From Aurantiacibacter aquimixticola (lineage in GTDB: Bacteria > Pseudomonadota > Alphaproteobacteria > Sphingomonadales > Sphingomonadaceae), in the NCBI RefSeq assembly GCF_003605475.1, contig NZ_RAHX01000001.1:124001-188000 (forward strand): 64,000 nt of DNA, written 5' to 3'. The notes beneath the pieces are model-generated. The model did not search any database. It was not told the DNA's origin and saw nothing but the letters and a program-made list of their open reading frames with translations. Both the position numbers and the translations under genes were made by a program. Below, one piece after another: positions 52,579 to 62,544 of the stretch (positions are counted from its first letter, which is position 1; each line of letters opens with the position of its first letter).

Positions 52579-53297
52579 TAGTGGTCCTCCGGCATCTGCT
52601 TGCCGTCATGGGTGATCTTGCCGTCTTCGAGCACGAGGATACGGTCGGCGAGATCGAAAACGCGGTTGTCATGGGTGACGATGATGCAGGCGCGGTCTTC
52701 CGCCACGGCGACTTCGCGCAGCAGGTCCATCACCCTGCGGCCGGAATTGGCATCCAGCGCGGCGGTCGGCTCGTCGCAGACCACTAGGCGCGGTTCGTGG
52801 ACGAGCGCGCGCGAAATAGCGACGCGCTGCTGCTGGCCGCCCGAAAGCTGGCTCGGAAGCTTGTCGACCTGATCGCCGATATTGAGCTTCTCCATCATCG
52901 CGACCGCGCGTTCTCGCGCTTCGCCGCGATCCATCCCGCGCGCGATCAGCGGAACGGCCGCGTTGCTGGCCGCATCGATGGAGGGGATGAGATTGTACTG
53001 CTGGAAGATGAAACCGATATTCTGGAGCCGGAATTCGACCAGTTCCGTGTCGGACAAGTCGTATATGTCGGTTCCAAACACTTCGACTTCGCCTTCGGTC
53101 GGCCAGAGAATGCCGCACATAATCGAAATCAGCGTTGTCTTGCCCGAACCGCTCTCGCCCACGAGATAGGTCAGCTCGCCCGCACGAATATCCAGATCGA
53201 TGCCGTGCAGCACGGTGATGGTCTGCTGGCCCGCCTGGAAATCGCGCGTAACCCCGCGCGTGGTGATGGCGGCCCCGTTGCCGTTCATGCCGTTCAT
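52578..53297 (-). CDS. ABC transporter ATP-binding protein (MacB/LolD-like)
   Basis: This 239-aa ATPase carries Walker A in LVGESGSGKTTLIS, Q-loop in IGFIFQQYNLIPSI, signature LSGGQQQRVAISRAL, Walker B in LVVCDEPTAALD and a switch His in IIVTHDNRVFD. Its subgroup is the LolD/MacB class that couples with FtsX-like permeases. I chose the ATG at 53297 (MNGMNGNGAAITTRG); the 36 codons before it are in the permease gene. Start overlaps the permease stop by 4 nt. Confidence 0.94.
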   Translation of the reverse strand: MNGMNGNGAAITTRGVTRDFQAGQQTITVLHGIDLDIRAGELTYLVGESGSGKTTLISIMCGILWPTEGEVEVFGTDIYDLSDTELVEFRLQNIGFIFQQYNLIPSIDAASNAAVPLIARGMDRGEARERAVAMMEKLNIGDQVDKLPSQLSGGQQQRVAISRALVHEPRLVVCDEPTAALDANSGRRVMDLLREVAVAEDRACIIVTHDNRVFDLADRILVLEDGKITHDGKQMPEDH

Positions 53298-54430
53298 CGG
53301 AACACCGCCGCAGGCTCGGTCTTCAGGACGTTGCGCAGCGCCAGCCAGCCCGTCAGCGCGAGGATCAGCGTCACCGCGATCAGGCTGATCAGCGGAACCT
53401 GCCACGGGATGTAGAAGCCCTTGAACGTCGGATCGCTTGAAAAGCCCCAGATGAAGAATACCGTGCCGAGCACGCCGAGGCCGTAGCCGATCAAGCCGAC
53501 CAGTCCGGCTTGCGAGGCGACCATGCCGCGGATCTTGGAATTGGTGACGCCGATCGCTTTGAGCGCACCGAACTGCTTGATATTGTCACGGATGAAGAGG
53601 CTGAAAGTCAGCCCTACGATAGCGATGCCGACAATGAAGCCGAGCGCCACGGTGATCCCGAAATTGAGCGGAATGCCCGTATTCTGGATGATGAAATCGA
53701 CCCCGTCACGAGCGAACTGATCCCGCGTGCGAGCGCGCAGTCCCGTCTGATCCTCGATGCGCTGCGTCAGCTCCTCCGCCGTAACGCCATCCGATGCGCC
53801 GACCAGCACGAAGCTCATCCTGTTGCGGGTGCCCGGCACATAATTCAGCGCGCGCGAATATTTGGTGTAGAGGGTCACCTGGCTGGTGAAGCTGGGGATG
53901 GCGTCCGAAATACCACGGATGACCGCGCGCTGATCGTTCAGCTCAAGCCGTTCGCCGATCGGGTCCGCCCCGTTTTCGAACATTCGAAGCGCACCGACAT
54001 CGTCGATGATAACGCTGTCCGGCATGGAAAGGACGCTGGTGTCGCCCTCCAGCATCCGGCTGGGCAGGCCGATCAGCGTCGCATCGTCAACGCCGATCAC
54101 ACTGACGCCTTCGAGGTCGCCATCCTGCGTACGCACGCTCGCCCCGGCGCGCAGATGCGGCACCGCCCACTCGACGCCGGGCACGGAGCGCACCGCGTCC
54201 AGCGCGGTTGAGGGCATGGGGAAGTTCACATCGGTCGTACGGCTGACCTCGTCCATCACCCAGACTTCGGCGCTCGGTACGTTGTAGACCGCGCTTGCCC
54301 CGCGTTCGATCAGATTGACGAAGATCGTCAGCTGCTGGGTGATGAGCAGGGTTGAAAACGCGATACCGAACACCAGCCCGTAAAACTTCTGTTTGTCGCC
54401 GGTTAGCATCCGGATCGCGATCCATTGCAT
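53294..54430 (-). CDS. ABC exporter FtsX-like permease (DevC/MacB type)
   Basis: This 378-aa protein has one N-terminal helix (FYGLVFGIAFSTLLITQQLT), a large periplasmic domain and three C-terminal helices (FGITVALGFIVGIAIVGLTF; GLVGLIGYGLGVLGTVFFIW; LISLIAVTLILALTGWLALR). This is the FtsX/DevC layout. With the adjoining ATPase, HlyD adaptor and NodT channel it forms a MacAB/DevBCA-like tripartite exporter. I chose the ATG at 54430 (MQWIAIRMLTGDKQK) since the 19 codons upstream are basic and overlap the operator region. Confidence 0.9.
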   Translation of the reverse strand: MQWIAIRMLTGDKQKFYGLVFGIAFSTLLITQQLTIFVNLIERGASAVYNVPSAEVWVMDEVSRTTDVNFPMPSTALDAVRSVPGVEWAVPHLRAGASVRTQDGDLEGVSVIGVDDATLIGLPSRMLEGDTSVLSMPDSVIIDDVGALRMFENGADPIGERLELNDQRAVIRGISDAIPSFTSQVTLYTKYSRALNYVPGTRNRMSFVLVGASDGVTAEELTQRIEDQTGLRARTRDQFARDGVDFIIQNTGIPLNFGITVALGFIVGIAIVGLTFSLFIRDNIKQFGALKAIGVTNSKIRGMVASQAGLVGLIGYGLGVLGTVFFIWGFSSDPTFKGFYIPWQVPLISLIAVTLILALTGWLALRNVLKTEPAAVFR

Positions 54431-54490
54431 TGGTGGGGGAACCTTCTGCTGCCGGGAGGACTTGCACTTTCGAGTCGCAAGCGCCATTCT

Positions 54491-54524
54491 TGAACGGTAT
54501 CGTTTAATTGAACGGAGCCGTTCA
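54491..54524. promoter_or_regulatory. Likely TetR operators between exporter operon and its regulator
   Basis: Two inverted repeats lie in the 96-bp divergent gap: GAACGG-AG-CCGTTC (54510-54523), a perfect palindrome, and GAACG-GTAT-CGTTT (54491-54504), an imperfect one. Both share the GAACGG half-site. The spacing of the two centres is about two helical turns, fitting a pair of TetR dimers covering the promoters of both the exporter and the regulator. Confidence 0.7.
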
Positions 54525-54526
54525 CT

Positions 54527-55153
54527 TTGTCAACCCCATCCGCCTCGCGCCCCGGTCGCCCCGCCGATACGGCGAAGCGTGCGGCAATCGTCGCGGCAGC
54601 GGTGCGCAGCTTTTTCGAGCATGGCTATGCCGCCTCCTCGATCGAGCAGATCGCGTCGGCAGCGGGTGTGTCCAAGGTGACGATCTACAACCATTTCGGT
54701 GGCAAGCCGGAGCTCTTTGCAGCTGCGGTCGAAGCTGAATGCGAGCGGATGCGCGGGCATTTCAGCATCGAGAATCTCGAAGGTGCGAACCTTCGCGACA
54801 GGCTGACCGCCATCGGGGAGGCCATGTCCGCTTTTCTCTCTCGCCCGGAAATGGTGCAATTCGAACGCCGTATCGCCGCCGAGACTGAGCGCGATCCTGC
54901 TATTGGCGAGGCGTTTCTCGCCGCCGGGCCGCATCGCATGAAGCGCGGCTTTACCGAATTGCTGAAAGCCATGAACGATGCGGGCGAAATCGCGGTCGAC
55001 GATCCCGAACTCGCGGCCGAGCAATTTGCCGCGATGTGCAAGGGCATGGGCGATCTGGACCGCCGCTTCGGCATGCCGAGGGACGAGAAGCGCGATGCCG
55101 AGCGGATCGCGGGGGCGGTTAAAGTGTTCTGCCGCGCCTATGGCAATGCGTGA
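54527..55153 (+). CDS. TetR/AcrR family transcriptional regulator
   Basis: This 208-aa regulator has an N-terminal TetR helix-turn-helix: AAVRSFFEHGYAASSIEQIA, ASAAGVSKVTIYNHFGGK. The C-terminal helical domain has a TetR_C-like FERRIAAETERDPAIGEAFL. The start is TTG at 54527, directly after the operator palindrome; no other start gives the HTH in full. It is divergent from the exporter operon and likely represses it. Ligand unknown. Confidence 0.9.
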   Translation: MSTPSASRPGRPADTAKRAAIVAAAVRSFFEHGYAASSIEQIASAAGVSKVTIYNHFGGKPELFAAAVEAECERMRGHFSIENLEGANLRDRLTAIGEAMSAFLSRPEMVQFERRIAAETERDPAIGEAFLAAGPHRMKRGFTELLKAMNDAGEIAVDDPELAAEQFAAMCKGMGDLDRRFGMPRDEKRDAERIAGAVKVFCRAYGNA

Positions 55154-55192
55154 GCTTGCCATCGCGCGGCGCTTCCAACATGGTCGCAGGCG

Positions 55193-56221
55193 ATGAGTGA
55201 CATTCCCGATTTCGACACCGCGAAGTTCGCCGAATGGCTGGCCACGGAAGCCCCCGAGCATCGCGACATCGCGCGCGTGGAGAAGTTCAAGGGCGGCCAG
55301 TCAAACCCTACCTATCGCGTCACCACGGGGAAGGGCGACATCGTGCTGCGCCGCAAGCCCTTCGGCCCGACCTTGCCATCGGCCCATGCTGTCGACCGCG
55401 AATATCGGGTCATCTCGGCGCTGGAGCAAACGCCGGTTCCGGTGCCGAAAACGCTGGCGCTTTGTGAGGACGATGCCGTCATCGGCGCGCCGTTCTACGT
55501 CATGGAGATGGTAGAAGGCCGCACATTCTGGAACGGTGGCCTGCCCGAATGCACCCGCGAAGAGCGCAGGGGTATTTATCGCAGCATGATCGATGCGCTC
55601 GCGGATCTGCATTCGGTCGATCCGGACAGCGTCGGCCTTTCCGATTACGGCGCGCCGGGCAATTATTTCGAGCGGCAGGTGAGGCGCTGGACCAAGCAGT
55701 ACCGTGCGGCGCAGACCGGCGAGCTCGCGGAGGTCGAGCGGCTGATTGAATGGTTGCCCGAAACGCTGCCGCCGCAACAGGGCGTCTCCGTCATTCATGG
55801 TGACTACCGCATCGACAATTTGATTTTTGCGAAGGACGACACCGACGCCCTCGCCATTATCGATTGGGAGCTGTCGACGCTCGGCGATCCGCTCGCCGAC
55901 TTTGCCTATCTCGCGATGAACTGGGCGATGCCGAAAGAATATGGCGGTGCGCAATTGGGCGGTTACGACTTGGCCGAGCTCGGCATTCCGACGCTCGAGG
56001 AGATTTCGGCCCGCTATTGCGAGCGTATGGGGCGCAGCGACCTGCCCGATCTCAACTGGTATTTCGCTTACAATCTGTTCAGGTTGGTCGGCATTCTCCA
56101 GGGCATTCGCAAGCGCATCGCGGACGGCAACGCTTCCGGTGCGGATGCGGAGCAGAAGGCCGCTCTTGTCGAGCCGCTTGCGCAGGCCGCCTGGGGCTTC
56201 GCCAAGCGGGCAGGCGCATAG
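55193..56221 (+). CDS. Phosphotransferase family protein (APH fold, ACAD10/11-like)
   Basis: This 342-aa protein has the aminoglycoside phosphotransferase fold: KFKGGQSNPTYRVTTGKGDI, LRRKPFGPTLPSAHAVDREY, the catalytic loop VIHGDYRIDNLIFAKDD and the metal loop IDWELSTLGDPLADFAYLAM. This subgroup is found beside acyl-CoA dehydrogenases and is the kinase-like domain of ACAD10/ACAD11, which act on 4-hydroxy acyl-CoA. Here it adjoins an SDR (10 bp after) and a convergent acyl-CoA dehydrogenase. Confidence 0.88.
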   Translation: MSDIPDFDTAKFAEWLATEAPEHRDIARVEKFKGGQSNPTYRVTTGKGDIVLRRKPFGPTLPSAHAVDREYRVISALEQTPVPVPKTLALCEDDAVIGAPFYVMEMVEGRTFWNGGLPECTREERRGIYRSMIDALADLHSVDPDSVGLSDYGAPGNYFERQVRRWTKQYRAAQTGELAEVERLIEWLPETLPPQQGVSVIHGDYRIDNLIFAKDDTDALAIIDWELSTLGDPLADFAYLAMNWAMPKEYGGAQLGGYDLAELGIPTLEEISARYCERMGRSDLPDLNWYFAYNLFRLVGILQGIRKRIADGNASGADAEQKAALVEPLAQAAWGFAKRAGA

Positions 56222-56231
56222 GAGGCTTAGG

Positions 56232-57017
56232 ATGTCCGACCTGTTCGATCTCACCGACAGAGTGGCCGTGATCACCGGCTCGTCTCGCGGGATCGGCCGC
56301 GCGATTGCGGAGGAAATGGCAGCACGCGGCGCGCGCGTCGTAATCTCCAGTCGCAAGCAGAAGAGCTGCGAGGAAGTCGCCGAAGCCATCAATGCCGAGC
56401 ATGGCGAAGGCAGCGCCATCGCAGTCGCCGCGAGCATTTCAGACAAGGCGGCCCTGGAGGATCTCGTCAACCGGACGTGTGACCAGCTCGGACCTATCGA
56501 CATTCTCGTCTGCAATGCGGGCAGCAACCCCTATTACGGCTCGATGGACGGCATCGATGACGAAGCCTTCCGCAAGATCCTCGATAACAATGTCCTCTCC
56601 AATCACTGGCTGATTCAGATGACGCTGCCAGACATGCGGGCGAGGAAAGATGGCGCGATCATCATCGTTTCGTCCATCGGGGGGCTTCGCGGTTCGACCA
56701 CGATCGGGGCCTACAACATTTCCAAGGCGGCGGATTTCCAGCTCGTGCGGAATTACGCGCTGGAGGCGGGGCCGGACAATATCCGCGTCAACGCCATCGC
56801 GCCGGGCGTGGTGAAGACGGATTTCGCCAAGGCTCTCTGGGAAAATCCCAAGCTGCACGAAGCGACCGCTGCCGCGACGCCTCTGAAGCGGTTGGGCGAA
56901 CCGCGCGACATTGCGGGTGCTGCCGTCTATCTCGCCAGCCCGGCCGGCGCATGGATGACGGGGCAGATGATGGTGGTCGATGGCGGCATGACGACCGGCA
57001 TAGGCGGCGTTTTCTAG
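56232..57017 (+). CDS. SDR family oxidoreductase
   Basis: This 261-aa classical short-chain dehydrogenase/reductase has the glycine-rich [16 protein letters not shown], the NAG of [12 protein letters not shown], the catalytic Ser in [11 protein letters not shown], and YNISKAAD with Tyr and Lys. The end, [18 protein letters not shown], is typical. It lies 10 bp after the phosphotransferase and its stop overlaps the convergent acyl-CoA dehydrogenase by 4 nt. The substrate is probably a hydroxyacyl or hydroxysteroid compound, by context only. Confidence 0.92.
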   Translation: MSDLFDLTDRVAVITGSSRGIGRAIAEEMAARGARVVISSRKQKSCEEVAEAINAEHGEGSAIAVAASISDKAALEDLVNRTCDQLGPIDILVCNAGSNPYYGSMDGIDDEAFRKILDNNVLSNHWLIQMTLPDMRARKDGAIIIVSSIGGLRGSTTIGAYNISKAADFQLVRNYALEAGPDNIRVNAIAPGVVKTDFAKALWENPKLHEATAAATPLKRLGEPRDIAGAAVYLASPAGAWMTGQMMVVDGGMTTGIGGVF

Positions 57018-58255
57018 CCTTCGAGATATTTCCCGAATTCGTGGCGCGCGATGGTGCGGGCATGGACCTCGTCCGGACCGTCGGCCAGCCGCAGCGTTCT
57101 GAGGCTTGCCCACGCCCCGGCAAGAAACGTGTCCTGGCTCACGCCCGCGCCGCCATGCGCCTGGATGGCATCGTCGATGATCGTGAGCGCCATGCTCGGT
57201 GCCTGCACCTTGATCATCGCGATCTCGGTCTTTGCGGCCTTGTTGCCTGCACGGTCCATCACGTCGGCGGCCTTCAGGCAGAGCAGGCGACACATCTCAA
57301 TCTCGATCCTGGCGTGCGCGACGCGCTCTTCCCAGACGGAATGCTTGTAGATCGGCTTGCCGAAGGCGCTGCGGCTGGTGAGGCGGCGGCACATCGCTTC
57401 GAGCGCTTCCTCCGCCACCCCGATCGTGCGCATGCAGTGATGGATCCGTCCCGGACCGAGCCGTCCCTGCGCGATCTCGAACCCGCGCCCTTCGCCGAGC
57501 AGGATGTTCGATGCTGGCAGGCGCACCTTTTCGAGCGTGAACTCGGCATGGCCATGCGGCGCATGATCGTAACCGTAAACAGTGAGCATCCGCTCTTTCG
57601 TAACGCCCTCGGCATCGAGCGGGACGAGGATCATCGATTGGCTACCGTGGCGCGAGCCTTCGGGATCGGACTTTCCCATCACGATGGCGAGCTTGCAGCG
57701 CGGATCGCCCGCGCCGGTGCTCCACCACTTGCGCCCATCGACCACATATTCATTGCCGTCGCGCAGAATAGAGCATGAAATGTTTGTCGCATCGGAGGAG
57801 GCGATATCGGGCTCCGTCATAAGGAAGGCGGAGCGGATCTCGCCGCGCATCAGCGGGGCGAGCCATTGCTCCTTCTGCTCGCGCGAGCCGTAGCGCAGCA
57901 GCACTTCCATATTGCCGGTGTCGGGCGCGGAGCAGTTGAAGACCTCGCTCGCCCATTCGACGCGGCCCATCTCTTCCGCGCAGAGCGCATATTCGAGATT
58001 GGTGAGCTGCTCGCCTTCGAATTCGAAACCGTCATCGGACGGATCGTCCCCGTCCCAGGGCGGCATGAACAGGTTCCACAGGCCTTCGCTGCGGGCTTTA
58101 TCCTTCAACTCGTCGATCAGAGGAAGCGCATCCCAGCGGTCGCCTTCGGCAACTTGCGCGTGGAAATCATCTTGCCGCGGCCGGACCTCGCGCTCCATGA
58201 ACGCCTTGACCCGGTCGCGCATCGCGCGCTGCTTTTCGCTGAGTTCGAAATTCAC
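57014..58255 (-). CDS. Acyl-CoA dehydrogenase
   Basis: This 413-aa FAD enzyme has the three-part acyl-CoA dehydrogenase fold. Seen: [18 protein letters not shown] (FAD and substrate loop), [40 protein letters not shown] and [16 protein letters not shown], including the C-terminal FAD-binding motif. The sequence fits the ACAD11-like/FadE group, which acts on longer or branched substrates. It faces the phosphotransferase-SDR pair. An N-terminal [20 protein letters not shown] helix is in place, so the start at 58255 is likely right. Confidence 0.92.
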   Translation of the reverse strand: MNFELSEKQRAMRDRVKAFMEREVRPRQDDFHAQVAEGDRWDALPLIDELKDKARSEGLWNLFMPPWDGDDPSDDGFEFEGEQLTNLEYALCAEEMGRVEWASEVFNCSAPDTGNMEVLLRYGSREQKEQWLAPLMRGEIRSAFLMTEPDIASSDATNISCSILRDGNEYVVDGRKWWSTGAGDPRCKLAIVMGKSDPEGSRHGSQSMILVPLDAEGVTKERMLTVYGYDHAPHGHAEFTLEKVRLPASNILLGEGRGFEIAQGRLGPGRIHHCMRTIGVAEEALEAMCRRLTSRSAFGKPIYKHSVWEERVAHARIEIEMCRLLCLKAADVMDRAGNKAAKTEIAMIKVQAPSMALTIIDDAIQAHGGAGVSQDTFLAGAWASLRTLRLADGPDEVHARTIARHEFGKYLEG

Positions 58256-58298
58256 GTTCGCGTGATGGCATCGTGGCCGGGCAAAGGCAATCGGCGCG

Positions 58299-59681
58299 CT
58301 ATTCGCCGCCCGCGGATAGAAGGCGGAAGCCCCAGGCGGGCAAGGTGACTTTGTCGCCCGTTGCCAGCGTCACCGGCGCATCGCTGCGAAATTCGCTATA
58401 GCTTCCGGCTGCAAGGCCATCGCTGAGCGTCGCTGTTACCGGTTCGGCGGAGAAGTTGAACAGGCCGACCACCTTGTTGCCTTCCTCCTGCCGCACCCAG
58501 GCAAACATCTGCTGCGGCTGGTCGGTCACCACCTGCTGCATCACCGCGCCCCACTGGCCGTTTTCCAGCGCGGGATTGGCTTTTCGGAAATCGATCAGGT
58601 CCACGAGCAGTTCGCCATAGCGGCAGTCTGGGTTCTGGTCCCAGTCGATTGGATCGCGCTCGAAAAATTCGAGGCGCTTTGCATTGCACGCTTCCATCCC
58701 GTTATGGATCAGCGGCAGGCCTTCGCCGGTGAAGCTGAGGGCCGTCATCGCATCGAGCGCGGGCCCGTAGTTCTCGTATATCGTGCCTTCCCACGCATTG
58801 CTGTCGTGGTTCTCGATATAGGTCATGCGCATGGCTTCGCGCGGCCACAGGCTCTCATTCTCGGCGTAATAGCCATACCAGCTGGTGGCATTGCCATTGC
58901 CCTGCGCGATGTTCTTGGAGGTGTTGTGCCAGTCCCAGGCATAGGTTGCGTCGAAGGCGGCGCGGTGGAAGGCGGTTTCCTGCACTTCGCCGAGCATGAA
59001 AACGGGGCGGATCGCGTCGAGTCTGGCGCGCATCGTCTCCCAGAAATCGACCGGGACATAGCCGGCAACGTCGGCGCGATATCCGTCCACGCCAAATTCG
59101 CGAACCCAGTATTCCATCGCCTCGCCCACATGCTGGCGCACGCCCGGCTTCGTCCAGTCGAGATCGATGATGTCGGACCAGTCCCACCACGGCGTGGGGC
59201 GGAAATTGCCATCCCACGTTTTCTCGTACCAATCGGGATGCTCGCTCGCGAGGGCATTGTCCCAGGCAGTGTGGTTGGCGACGAGATCGAGGATGACCTT
59301 GAAGCCCTGCGCGTGCGCCGCTTCCATGAAGCTGCGGAAGTCGGCCTCTGTGCCGAATTCCGGGTTCACCGCATAATAGTCCTGCACCGAATACGGACTG
59401 CCGAGCGTGCCTTTGCGATTGACCTCGCCGATCGGGTGGATCGGCATCAGCCACAAGATGTCGACGCCCAATTCGCGCAGGCGCGGGAGCTCTTCTTCAG
59501 CGGCAGCGAAAGTACCCTCCGGCGTGAAATGGCGCGTGTTGATCTGGTAGAGCACGGCATCGCGGCTCCAGTCCGGATGCTCGATCTGGACGTAAGGCTG
59601 CGGCTGCCATGGATCGCTCTGCGCGGCAGCGGGCGCGGCGAGCAGGGCGGCGGCGAGGGCGGTCAGGGCAAGGTTACGCAT
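58299..59681 (-). CDS. Secreted alpha-amylase family glycoside hydrolase (GH13)
   Basis: This 460-aa protein has a signal peptide ([21 protein letters not shown]) and a GH13 (beta/alpha)8 barrel. Conserved regions: [11 protein letters not shown], nucleophile Asp204 in [10 protein letters not shown], acid/base Glu232 in MLGEVQETA, and Asp293 in [12 protein letters not shown]-terminal beta-sandwich follows ([20 protein letters not shown]). Likely periplasmic and active on maltodextrins. Its start overlaps the MFS transporter stop by 8 nt, so they are co-transcribed with the transporter first. Confidence 0.93.
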   Translation of the reverse strand: MRNLALTALAAALLAAPAAAQSDPWQPQPYVQIEHPDWSRDAVLYQINTRHFTPEGTFAAAEEELPRLRELGVDILWLMPIHPIGEVNRKGTLGSPYSVQDYYAVNPEFGTEADFRSFMEAAHAQGFKVILDLVANHTAWDNALASEHPDWYEKTWDGNFRPTPWWDWSDIIDLDWTKPGVRQHVGEAMEYWVREFGVDGYRADVAGYVPVDFWETMRARLDAIRPVFMLGEVQETAFHRAAFDATYAWDWHNTSKNIAQGNGNATSWYGYYAENESLWPREAMRMTYIENHDSNAWEGTIYENYGPALDAMTALSFTGEGLPLIHNGMEACNAKRLEFFERDPIDWDQNPDCRYGELLVDLIDFRKANPALENGQWGAVMQQVVTDQPQQMFAWVRQEEGNKVVGLFNFSAEPVTATLSDGLAAGSYSEFRSDAPVTLATGDKVTLPAWGFRLLSAGGE

Positions 59682-61245
59682 TGGCAGTCTCCGTGGCTTC
59701 GCCGGGCACCGTCACGCGCAGCATGGCGAAAGCGGCAAGGGTCCAGGCGGCGGCAGCGAACAGCATCGTCCAGATCGGTTCGCCGGGGAAAAAGGCATTC
59801 ATCACACTGCCCATCACCGTGGCGACGAGCAGCTGCGGAACGACGATAAAGACGTTGAACAGCCCCATGAAAATGCCGAGCTTTTTCTGCGGCAGACTGC
59901 TGGCGAGAATGGCGTATGGCATGGCGAGGATGGAGGCCCACGCGATGCCTTTCAGTATCTCGCAAACGATCAGTAGGTTCGGATCGCGCAGCAAGAAATA
60001 GCCGAGAAAGCCCGCCGCACCGAGCAGCAGGCAGGTCATGTGCGTGCGCGCCTTGCCGATCTTCTTCGACATCAGGGGAAGCAGCAACAATGCGGCAACG
60101 GCAGCGACACCGTTCTGCACCGTGTAGATCAGGTTCCACCAATTCGCGCCTTCATTGTAGGCGGACGTGGTAGGGTCGGCGCTGCCGTAGAAATATTGCG
60201 AGACGATCGGGCCGGAATAGATCCACATAATGAAGAGCGCGGACCAGCTGAAGAACTGCACCAGCGCCAGCCGCTTCATCGTGTCCGGCATGCCGGAGAA
60301 GTCGCCCACGATGCTGGAGAGCATGTTCGCTTTCCTGCCCTGCTTCGCCATGGAAATCCCCAGCGCGGAGAGGACACCGTAAGTTGCCAGCAATCCGCCA
60401 AGCAGATAGATTTCCTTTTCCAGGCCCAGCGGCTCGACGCTCAGCGCCACCAGCAAGCCTGCGGCAAGCCAGGCGATCGGGCCGGCGTATGATTTGGCCG
60501 CCAGCGCATCGACACCTGCCGATTGCTCGACCTCGCGCTCGGCTTCGAACGCAGCCATCTGCTCGGGCGAATATTCCTTCGTGGTCAACACTGTCCAGCC
60601 GATGGCGCAGAACAACGCCACCGCGCCTGCCCAGAAGCTCCAGCGCACGGTCGCGGGGATTTCCCCTGCGGCGGCGACATTGCTGACGCCGAACTGTTCG
60701 AGCAGCCACGGGAAGATCGCCGCCACGACCGCGCCCGCGCCGATAAAGGCGGTCTGCACCGCATAACCCGTCGAGTGTTGCGATTTGTCGAGCATGTCGC
60801 CCACGAATGCGCGAAACGGCTCCATCGCGATGTTGAGACTGGCATCGAGCACCCACAGCAGCGCGGCGGCAAAAAGCAGCGGCGCGGCGAAGGTCGGGGC
60901 GAGCGGCATCAGGATGAGCGAAATCGCGGCGAGCAGCGCTCCGGTCATGAAATAGGGGCGTCGGCGACCGAAGCGATTCCAGGTGTTGTCGGAAAGGTGG
61001 CCGATGATCGGCTGAACGATCAGGCCGGTCAGCGGTGCTGCGACCCAAAGAATCGCAAGATCGCCCATCTCCGCGCCCAGCGTCTGGAAAATGCGGCTCA
61101 TATTGCCGTTCTGGAGCACGAAGCCGATCTGGATGCCGAAAAAGCCGAAGCTGATATTGGCAAGACCGCCCGCGCCCATATGCGGCTTGCGCGCCGGAGT
61201 GCCGACAGGTGTATTTGCGGGCGCTACGCCCTGAACCGATGCCAT
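59674..61245 (-). CDS. MFS sugar transporter (SLC45/GPH-like)
   Basis: This 523-aa transporter has twelve transmembrane helices. Seen: GAGGLANISFGFFGIQIGFV, LIVQPIIGHLSDNTWNRFGR and RRRPYFMTGALLAAISLI, and MEPFRAFVGDML, the typical signature of SLC45-like disaccharide carriers (maltose/sucrose type). A cytoplasmic middle loop joins the two halves (residues about 250-300). I chose the ATG at 61245; an in-frame start at 61320 adds 25 residues that run into the regulatory region. It and the amylase probably handle maltodextrin together. Confidence 0.88.
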   Translation of the reverse strand: MASVQGVAPANTPVGTPARKPHMGAGGLANISFGFFGIQIGFVLQNGNMSRIFQTLGAEMGDLAILWVAAPLTGLIVQPIIGHLSDNTWNRFGRRRPYFMTGALLAAISLILMPLAPTFAAPLLFAAALLWVLDASLNIAMEPFRAFVGDMLDKSQHSTGYAVQTAFIGAGAVVAAIFPWLLEQFGVSNVAAAGEIPATVRWSFWAGAVALFCAIGWTVLTTKEYSPEQMAAFEAEREVEQSAGVDALAAKSYAGPIAWLAAGLLVALSVEPLGLEKEIYLLGGLLATYGVLSALGISMAKQGRKANMLSSIVGDFSGMPDTMKRLALVQFFSWSALFIMWIYSGPIVSQYFYGSADPTTSAYNEGANWWNLIYTVQNGVAAVAALLLLPLMSKKIGKARTHMTCLLLGAAGFLGYFLLRDPNLLIVCEILKGIAWASILAMPYAILASSLPQKKLGIFMGLFNVFIVVPQLLVATVMGSVMNAFFPGEPIWTMLFAAAAWTLAAFAMLRVTVPGEATETANA

Positions 61246-61340
61246 AGAAAGTCCTCTGCCCAACAATCCCGACGCGCGGAGGATCTTCGCCTTCTCACGC
61301 TCAAGATCGAAGGCTGGCACGATTGGTGCAGCCTCACAAG

Positions 61341-61360
61341 TTGCATACGAATACGTGAGG
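61341..61360. promoter_or_regulatory. Possible LacI operator upstream of the MFS-amylase operon
   Basis: TTGCATACGAATACGTGAG contains two ATACG elements and lies about 96 bp before the MFS start and 16 bp from the end of the lacI-type gene. Similar ATACG-based sequence lies before the TonB-dependent receptor (62545-62563), so both may bind the same regulator. Confidence 0.5.
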
Positions 61361-61375
61361 GTCGCTTCGTCGCTG

Positions 61376-62410
61376 TCAGAGGCCTGTGCTGGCCCGCTTG
61401 ATCAGCCGGGTGGGCAGGCGATTGTCCGGCGCGTCGCGCCCCTCGACCTTGGCCAGCAGCGTTTCCACCAACCGGTCTCCGGCACCTTTGATGTCCTGCA
61501 TGATCGTGGTGAGCGGCGGATTGGTGAAGCTGGCGGCGGGGATATCGTCGAAGCCGATCACGGCGACGTCTCCCGGTATGCTCAGGCCAGCCTCCGCCAG
61601 CGCACGCATCGCGCCGATGGCGATTAGATCGCTGGCTGCGAAAAGCGCGTCGAATTCGGCGTCGCTGGCGATCAGGTCCGCCATTGCGGCGTGGCCCGCC
61701 TCCTCGGTCGTAATGGCATCGCGCTGGAGCGTGGTGTCGATCGAAAGGCCCGCTTCGCCAAGCGCCTTTCGCAAACCACGATAGCGCTGGTGAAATTCGG
61801 GGTAATGCCCGTCGGCATGGCCGAGGAAAGCGATCTTGCGCCGACCCTGCGCGATCAGATGTTCGCCCGCCAGGCAGCCCGCCCCGTAATTGTCCGATCC
61901 GATGGTGGAGCCGGAATGGTCGCTCGTGACCGATCCCCAGCGCGCGAAATGCGTGCCTTGCCGCTGCAATTCCTTCAGCCGCGCTTCGTAGAGCGTGTAA
62001 TCACCATAGCCGAGAAGGATGAGTCCGTCGGCGCGGTGACTGTCCTGATATTGCGTGTGCCAGTCGTCCTCCATCCGCTGGAAGGAAATCAGCAGGTCCA
62101 GCCCGCGCGCGGCGCACGCACGGGTGATACTGCCCAGCATGGAAAGAAAGAACGGATTGATCATGCTTTCGTCGGGCGTGGGATCCTCGAAGAAGAGCAG
62201 GGCAATGGTGTTCGAGCGCTGGGAGCGCAGCGAGGAGGCGTTCTTATCGACGGTGTAGTTGAGGTCGCGGGCGATTTGCTTGATGCGTTCGCGCGTCTTT
62301 TCGCTAACGGATTTGTCCCCGCGAAGGGCGCGGCTGACGGTCGGCTGGGACACACCAGCCTTGTAGGCAATGTCGAAACTGGTCGGCCGACCGCTCGGGG
62401 CGCGTCCCAT
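61376..62410 (-). CDS. LacI family transcriptional regulator
   Basis: This 344-aa repressor has an N-terminal LacI helix-turn-helix and hinge: TSFDIAYKAGVSQPTVSRAL, then RGDKSVSEKTRERIKQIARD. The periplasmic-binding-protein-like domain (about residues 65-340) includes AVIGFDDIPAASFTNPPLTT, the usual end motif. It lies between the MFS-amylase operon and the TonB-dependent receptor gene and likely controls both in response to a maltodextrin-type inducer. Confidence 0.93.
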   Translation of the reverse strand: MGRAPSGRPTSFDIAYKAGVSQPTVSRALRGDKSVSEKTRERIKQIARDLNYTVDKNASSLRSQRSNTIALLFFEDPTPDESMINPFFLSMLGSITRACAARGLDLLISFQRMEDDWHTQYQDSHRADGLILLGYGDYTLYEARLKELQRQGTHFARWGSVTSDHSGSTIGSDNYGAGCLAGEHLIAQGRRKIAFLGHADGHYPEFHQRYRGLRKALGEAGLSIDTTLQRDAITTEEAGHAAMADLIASDAEFDALFAASDLIAIGAMRALAEAGLSIPGDVAVIGFDDIPAASFTNPPLTTIMQDIKGAGDRLVETLLAKVEGRDAPDNRLPTRLIKRASTGL

Positions 62411-62447
62411 ATCATCTCCCGCCGCCCGGGCTCCTCATCCGAGCGGC

Positions 62448-62461
62448 TTACACTTGTGTAA
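62448..62461. promoter_or_regulatory. Palindrome in front of the lacI-type gene
   Basis: TTACACTTGTGTAA has perfect 6-bp arms (TTACAC, GTGTAA) with a 2-nt centre, 38 bp before the regulator start. It could be an autoregulatory operator. It differs from the ATACG elements near the target genes. Confidence 0.5.
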
Positions 62462-62544
62462 AGATGCAGGGAGCGCTTGCCAACACGGGCCGAAGGGCGG
62501 GTTTGAAAGTGTGACATTTCCTCACCACGCGGTCGCTGAGCGGC

